A stretch of 40,038 nt of DNA from Cladosporium sp. IMV 00045 (lineage: Eukaryota > Ascomycota > Dothideomycetes > Cladosporiales > Cladosporiaceae): NCBI GenBank assembly GCA_001931905.2, contig MSJI02000393.1, positions 1-40,038 on the forward strand, given 5' to 3'. The position numbers and the translations under genes were made by a program. Shown piece after piece: positions 33,755-40,038 of the stretch. Below the pieces are notes generated by a model that was given only the letters and a program-made list of their open reading frames with translations, was not told the DNA's origin and searched no databases. How positions within the stretch are numbered: position 1 is the stretch's first letter; each line of letters begins with the position of its first letter.

Positions 33755-35770
33755 ATGTCTGCCCGAAACCTCGCCCTCTCGGCGCTCTCCTTGAGCTCTG
33801 CCGTCTATGCGCAGCAGGCCGGTACACTGACTCCAGAGAGGCACCCGCCGTTCTCGGTGTCCACCTGTACTTCCAGCGGATGTGTCTCCAAGACCCAGAG
33901 CATTGTGCTTGACGGCAACTGGCGCTGGACCCACTCTACCAGCGGCTCGACCAACTGCTACACCGGCAACACTTGGAACAGCGCTCTTTGCCCGGATGGT
34001 GTGACTTGCGCTGCTAACTGTGCTCTCGATGGTGCCGACTACCCAGGCACCTACGGCATCAAGGCCTCTGGTAATCAGTTGAGCTTGCAGCTGAAGGTTG
34101 GCAGCAACGTTGGCTCTCGCGTCTACCTCATGGATGACCAGGACAAGAACTACCAAATGTTCCACCTCAAGAACCAGGAGTTCACCTTTGATGTCGACGT
34201 CAGCCAGATCGGATGTAAGCAAATGAATTGTCCGACTCCTGACTTTCAGAAATACTAACACATCGACAGGCGGTCTTAACGGTGCGCTCTACTTCGTCTC
34301 AATGCCGGCTGATGGCGGTCTTTCTGCGACGAACAAGGCCGGTGCTAAGTTTGGTACCGGATACTGCGATGCGTAAGTACCTGGAACATCTTTTCGGACA
34401 AGAGCGCACAGAGCTGACCAGCTTCTGCAGCCAATGCGCAAGAGACATAAAGTTCATCGAAGGCAAGGCCAACGTTGAAGGTTGGGGTGGTTCGGACAAC
34501 AACCAGAACACTGGAACCGGCAACACTGGTAAGTTGACTATGGATAATTGCAGAGTACGTGTCTAACACGCGAAAGGTACTTGCTGCCACGAGATGGACA
34601 TCTGGGAGGCCAACAGGATTTCCAACGCCGTGACTCCTCACGTCTGTGTCCCCGGTAACGCTGCTTGCACCAGTGATGAGACCTGTGGTCATGGCGATGG
34701 CAACCGCTACAAGGGCTACTGCGACAGGGACGGTTGCGATTTCAACCCATGTAAGTTCCGCAAGGACGCAGCGAAATTCGATCATGACTGACGAACTCTT
34801 GTAGTCCGCATGGGCAACCAGAGCTTCTACGGCCCCGGCAAGACGGTCGATACCACCAAGCCTCTCACCGTTGTGGTAAGCTCACTCGACGTCGTGGGAT
34901 ATGATAATTATCATTAACATATTACAGACCCAATTCATCACGTCTGACAACACCGCCAACGGTGACCTCACCGAGATTCGCCGACTCTACGTTCAAGGAG
35001 GAAAGGTCTTCCAGCAGCCCAACTCCAACGTCGCTGGTGTCAGCGGAAGTGCGATCACAGACAGCTTCTGCCAGGCACAGAAGAGCGTGTTCGGAGACAC
35101 CAACCATTTTGGCCAGAAGGGCGGCATGAAGGTATGCTACACGAATCCAAGAACGTTGCAGCCGAGCGGGACCAGCAGCTAACAAATGTAGGCCATGGGC
35201 GATGCCTTGGACGAGGGTATGGTTCTTGTCATGTCCCTGTGGGATGACTACGAGGTCAACATGCACTGGCTCAACTCCCCCTACCCGCTCGACGCGCCCG
35301 TTGACAAGCCCGGTGTTGCTCGTGGAACCTGCTCCAGGGACTCAGGAAAGCCCCCAGATGTTGAGCGTGAGTTCGCCAACGCCAATGTCATCTTCTCCAA
35401 CGTCAGGTCCGGTTCTATTGGCTCGACATATTCTGGTGCTCTTCAGCCCGGTGGCGGCAGTGGTGGTTCCTCTTCTTCCACCTCTAGGTCAGCCACCAGC
35501 TCAAGCACCACCAGCAGGAGCAGCTCCACTACCAGCAGGACCACGACCACCACCACCAGGACTACCACTGCCGCGACCACAACGACCTCTTCCCCCGGCG
35601 GTGTTGCCCAGAAGTGGGGCCAGTGCGGTGTAAGTTGAGCCATCAAATAAGGCGATTCTAACAGAACATACTGACATTTGCTACAGGGTGCCGACTGGAA
35701 GGGCCCGACCACTTGCGTCAGCGGCTCTACCTGCACCAGGGTCAACGACTGGTACTACCAGTGCTTGTAA
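33755..35770 (+). CDS. GH7 cellobiohydrolase with C-terminal CBM1
   Basis: Eight exons: 33755-34214, 34270-34372, 34431-34528, 34577-34750, 34805-34875, 34928-35131, 35192-35629 and 35687-35770, all GT-AG with closed phases, encoding 543 aa. ATG 33755 has context CACCAACATG and begins a signal peptide ending near VYAQQ; the frame is open further upstream without a signal. The GH7 active-site motif EMDIWEAN is at E226, D228 and E231 (nucleophile, assisting acid and acid/base). Many paired cysteines of the GH7 core are present. A Ser/Thr/Arg-rich linker leads to a CBM1 (about 512-543, WGQCGG to YYQCL). Role: processive release of cellobiose from cellulose chain ends, outside the cell. Length and domain order match CBHI enzymes of the Trichoderma Cel7A type. 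An endoglucanase of the same fold is less likely, given the length and CBHI-like sequence. Confidence 0.96.
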
Positions 35771-37809
35771 GCACAAAACCACTGGGGATGGCCGAGAGCA
35801 GTTGGCTGGCAAAGCGATGGCTAGATTGGCGACGTTCGTTATGCTTCGGATTGGAAAAGTTGGTTGGGCCAGACATGCAGATGAGAAGTAGTCGTTTTCA
35901 ACGATTTGCGGTCGATACGTTCCTTGCGGTCGGAAAGTCAATACTCAATCAATTATCAGCCCCTCTTTTGATCATCATGGCGCCCCTCTAGAGACTCCCA
36001 AACCACTCAATTCGTTGCTCTTCCTCTCTCCGGCGATTAGCGACCCGTCAACGCTTCCACGCGACTCTGCCTTGAGCAACGTTCAATAGTCTGCCTCAAG
36101 CCATATTTGGCGACGTGCCAACAGCCATACATAGTTCGATCAGTGAGAAAAAAAACCAGCAGCCTTAGCGAAAGAGCCAGCTTTCAACGTTCACGTGGGC
36201 GGCGCGTGCCCCACCGTTATCGCGAAGCTGTCGATGGAGAAACGGCACTCAAATATAGCAAGAATTATCATAACTAGGAGGACGATCTACCCACCCGCCC
36301 ACGCTTACTCGAAAGCGGGCAGGAGCCCGGCGTCCAACGTCCCTCCCCCTCAGAACCGTTAGAGCGTATAACGCTTAGGATGCTATAAGGCCCGGCAGAA
36401 GGTAGAAAGATATAGCATGAGGCGAGCTGCGCGGAGACGTTTGTTGTGCGGTTACGTCGACGCAGGAACGTAGCTTCTTTCTACGCCAAACCTGGCGCGC
36501 CACAGGAGTTCAAGTCTCAAACAAGCAAGGTGGCTTGTTGAGCTCCCACATTATTGAAGGCTCAAAGGATTCATCCTCCCGAAACGCGCCCGGTAGTCGA
36601 TCAGCGTAGGAGTGAGATAGATGCTATACTTGCGGCGCTGGAGAGCTGTCAAATTTCGACGGAAGGAGGGAGATCTCTTTCGAGATGAGATTGCATTTGG
36701 GCGGCCCTGGAATTCCATTTACGATGGCTGTGGCAGCTAGAGTCTTCGAGAGAGTGTTTTTGACTAGGGCATACCTCATGCCCTCAATGCCTGACTGAAG
36801 CCCCGGAGAATAGCAGGCCAGACGGCCTATCAGAGCAGTCCAGCTTCATTGTGGCCGCTAAACGGAGTCGCTCTCCGAAGCTTGTTTCATTCGGTTGTTG
36901 AGGGCTTTCGCACCGGCTGTGAGCATCCGCGCCTGGTCTCCGGAACCGAAACCAATGCAGGTGCGGCGTGTGGTATAGCCCACAGAAGCTATAGAACGCG
37001 TTATCGAGCGACAGTTTACACTTCTTTCAACGCGAGATCTGCCCCGCCTGGTTGTCGAAGAGGGTTGTTTCATGCACACTCTCTCGGCCAGATCTGTCCG
37101 AATCTGGAAGGGGCTTATTTTCGTGTCGACATCACTGCCAGACTACGCAAGTCATGACGCAAAAGAAACCAACACACCAGAGGCGACATGGGTATCTAAA
37201 GTCCAGTCATGCTGCGCCGCTTTGATCGCCTCGCGAGTCGCGACATCCTTTCACCGGCCCGCAGGTCTCACCGCAGGCGGTCAACTTGCAAAGTCGAGAT
37301 AGCGACGCCGTAAAGACCCTGGCCGTCAATCTACAAAACCTGACAACCGCGGAGTGCAAAGGGCACTGGACGGGGTGTTAGAGGTGCCCTTCGTGCCTGT
37401 CGCGCCTTCGCGTGCCTCGCCTATGTGGGTCTGGGTTCTGGGGTGCAGTGGTGCATGGCAGTTTGACTCCATTCTTGGGCGATCCAGCGACGGGGTTTCC
37501 TCTAGTGCTTGGGAACCGCATTTTTTTGATTGACAAGCGCATAATATGATGCTGCGTGCTAAGGGCCAAGGCGTTCCCTCGACTATCGTGTCCCCTGACA
37601 TGCTGCATGGGCAGTGGGCGTCTCGAAGACCGGAGTAGTAGAAAGAAAAAGCGTGCCCCGTCTGCTCTGACCATGCGATGCTGATTTGGTTTCTTCCTTC
37701 TGAAATGCAGGAGTAGTGTGGCCCTTGCATGCCATTACTGTATCTTCTTCGCTCTGTCGTTGTCTGAGGAAGTCGTCTCGGAAGTTGCTGCTGCAGCAAG
37801 TCGTTCAGT
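35771..37809. other. Intergenic region, 2 kb, no gene recognised
   Basis: This is the largest gap. The open frames found are short and lack motifs, including a long minus-strand frame at 37326-37994 that overlaps the next gene's first exon. A stretch near 36260-36480 has short palindromes and a composition unlike its flanks, perhaps a transposon relic. Confidence 0.5.
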
Positions 37810-39403
37810 ATGGCGGAGAATTTCGACATGCCCCCAAGGCCTGCGCCTGAGGACCTGCCGCAGAACAAGAACGTCGGCGATGGCCTTCTTATTATGACAT
37901 GGGTCTTGCTGGGGGTGTCGACGGTATTCGTTGGCGGTCGCATCATGTCCAAGACGTTTGTCCTGCGTCGACTTCGATGGGACGACGCTTTCATGTTATT
38001 TACCTGGGTGGGTTATATTTGCATAAACTTGCTGCGAACCTGAAGAACGCACGTTGCTAATGTTGACCCAGATAACTGCTATAGCATATTCAGCATGCTT
38101 ACAGCTATCATATCATCATGGACTTGGTCGACATTACTGTGAGCATCACTATACCATCGACTTCGACAGACAATCGTTACTGACAACACGGTACAGTCTA
38201 CATCGACATCTCCCACGCCCTGGACCTTATAAAATGGGCATTCATTTGTCAGATGTTCTGCATCCTCACTCCCATGTTCGGACGAATCTCTGTCAATCTT
38301 TACACACTCACTCTACTCGGGAAGACGAAACCTCTCTTGAGATATTCCCTCTGGGTCCTACTTTTCTTACAAACGGTTTTCAACGTCGCTGTTGCCTTCA
38401 CCCTTCTAGGCGTATGCGGAACCGACATGCTCGTCATTGCAAAGTTGGTCTACCCGATTCATAAAGATATATCACTCCACGTTGCATGCTGACTGATCTC
38501 TATAGCCCTAACACAACCTGCTACAAAGACTCTCCCTGGTCGCACTACGCGCAATTCGTCGGAGGTAAGGCCATGTCCCTCACTGTACCTATATACCATC
38601 CTGACCCAATCCAGCATTCAACGCATTCACCGACGGCGCCCTCACCCTCGCTCCCGTAGTCCTCATATCCGGCCTCAAAACAACACGGAGAGCTAAATTC
38701 GCCGCCTCCAGTCTGCTCGGCCTTAGCAGTCTAGCCATGGTCGCAGCCATCTGGCGAACGGTCGAAGTCGACAAGATCTTCGCCGCCGACTGGGACTTCA
38801 CATGTAAGTCATCCCCATCAACCGCCAACCCATTCCTCTATATATTTTGCTAACAACAGCGTAGACAACGCAATCCCCTACTTCTACGCCTCCTCCTTCG
38901 AACAAAGCATCATAATGATCATCGGTTGCATCCCCACCCTCGGCCCTCTATTCAACCACACAACCAACAACCGACGACGACTCAGCCGCCTCCCCCCCAA
39001 CGCCGCCTCCAAATCCTTCAAAGGAAGCACCATGTCCTCCACCTCCTCCACCGTCGCCGCCAACGCCAACGCCGACGCCACCAAAAACCCCCTCACCACC
39101 ACTTCAACGCGCACCTCGTCCTCTTCCAGCGCGCAAATCCAGCGCAACCTCGCCGAAGCGCTCGGCATCCACATGCCCGGGCTGGGCAACCACGTGACCA
39201 TCAGCGCGGGCAAGGGCAAGCGCAGCGGCAGCAGGGACAGTGAGATGCCACTGTCAGATATGATCAAGACGACGATCAGCACGGATGTCAAGAGCGAGAG
39301 CGTGCCGGCGGGGATGGTGCCTTATGCGGGCGCGGGGGAGAGGGAGGAGGATGTCGAGAAGCTGTTTAGTATGCCCAAGGTGGATTCTAGGGAGGGGAAG
39401 TGA
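37810..39403 (+). CDS. Seven-transmembrane fungal rhodopsin-like membrane protein
   Basis: Exons: 37810-38007, 38072-38138, 38197-38443, 38506-38564, 38615-38803 and 38865-39403, all GT-AG, encoding 432 aa. Donors GTGGGT (exon 1) and GTTGGT (exon 3) are weaker but are the only phase-compatible choices. Hydrophobic helices follow in order: GLLIMTWVLLGVS, FMLFTWITAIAYS, WAFICQMFCILTP, YSLWVLLFLQTVFN, ALTLAPVVLISGL, LLGLSSLAMVAAIW and SFEQSIIMIIGCIP. The layout, with WDDAFML after helix 1 and RRAKFAASSLLGL before helix 6, fits the fungal integral membrane family often called rhodopsin-domain or PTH11-related. A long Ser/Thr-rich cytosolic tail with low-complexity Ala/Asn follows. Ligand and signalling role are unknown; the retinal lysine of true rhodopsins is not expected in this family. 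Confidence 0.85.
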
Positions 39404-40038
39404 TTGAACCGTTCAGGGCGATGTCTCTGCTGGGGTGTTGGAAGTTCTTGGAGTCATTCTTTCGGAGTTGGAAACAGTACAGGACCGGACCTGACAGGGC
39501 CGACCAACGGCGCAGGGTTGCTCAAGGTCTTGGGAATGCTTTCGAGTGAGCATCTGTCTTTTTTCTTTGCGTCAATTCTTCCTATCGTTCCGCTTACTTT
39601 CTCAGACTCCTCCTTTTTCTCTTCTCTTTTCCTCCCCTCGCTTCTTCAACACTGTATAACTTTTTTCATTCTTGTATCACGATCTTAACACGAATTCTCT
39701 TTCTTCTTTTCGGATTTCTCAACTTTCGCTAATCTTCGAGAAGAAACTACCTTTTAGACCTAGATGTTGATACTAGTATATGTAACTTATTACCTGCCTA
39801 TTCTGACTCTCCAACCATTCCTATGCCCAACGACATTGGATCCGACATTGACAAGTAAGCTTACATCAGGCCATGTGAATTCTCATCTACCTAGGGAAGA
39901 TCATAAAACGCCTCGCTCTCTTCTCGTCTTCTTCTCGATTCACCCCATTGGCTTGCACGCAAGCTCGCGGCTTCTGTGACCACAATTTTTCGACGGTCAC
40001 GCTTTGATCAAACTCCAGTGACGCCGCGGCAAAAAAAA
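39404..40038. other. 3' region after the rhodopsin-like gene, to the window end
   Basis: The region is pyrimidine-rich (CTTT/TTCT runs from 39560 to 39740). No gene is supported. Confidence 0.55.

Noticed and set aside
37326..37994. Minus-strand open frame of 222 codons
   Set aside because: It overlaps the first exon of the rhodopsin-like gene antisense, and has no domain, signal peptide or membrane pattern.

Overview
The window is nuclear DNA of a filamentous ascomycete (Pezizomycotina). A Dothideomycete is my best guess, at low confidence. The evidence is many short spliceosomal introns (about 50-170 bp) with GTANGT donors and CTAAC/CTGAC-type branch points, fungal vigilin (SCP160) and exocyst SEC3 genes, CBM1-tagged cellulases, small secreted proteins and a fungal rhodopsin-like membrane protein. 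There are no operons, tRNAs, CRISPR arrays or intact mobile elements that I can see. I recognise 14 protein genes.

Left part (1-9.7 kb), housekeeping: a KH-repeat RNA-binding protein (SCP160/vigilin, +) converges on the exocyst subunit SEC3 (-).

Middle and right part (10.8-39.4 kb), gene-sparse and accessory. In order: membrane-anchored histidine acid phosphatase (+); MFS sugar transporter with ten exons (-); small secreted protein A, interrupted by an in-frame TGA (-); GH5 endoglucanase with a C-terminal CBM1 (-); SDR oxidoreductase (+); HPD-motif J-like protein (-); second SDR (+); GT25-type type II membrane glycosyltransferase (-); GPI-type GH76 (DFG5/DCW1-like) wall enzyme (-); small secreted, Kex2-processed protein B, again with a TGA in its most natural reading (+); GH7 cellobiohydrolase with a C-terminal CBM1 (+); seven-helix fungal rhodopsin-like membrane protein (+).

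Functionally the accessory part looks like an environment-facing neighbourhood. An endoglucanase and a cellobiohydrolase would cut cellulose, a sugar porter could import the products, a secreted phosphatase would scavenge phosphate, and GH76 and GT25 would act on the fungus's own wall or glycans. This is inference from proximity; nothing in the sequence proves co-regulation.

I did not find a clearly new multi-gene system. The observations most worth checking are the two secreted-protein genes that each carry a TGA inside an otherwise spliceable frame, the identical intron position and exon size of the CBM1 module in two unrelated cellulases, a probable GC-AG intron in the GH5 gene, a 66-bp stop-free in-frame intron in SEC3, and a splice donor overlapping the stop codon of the GH76 gene. 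All exon coordinates were worked out by hand from splice consensus, phase and protein-family continuity.
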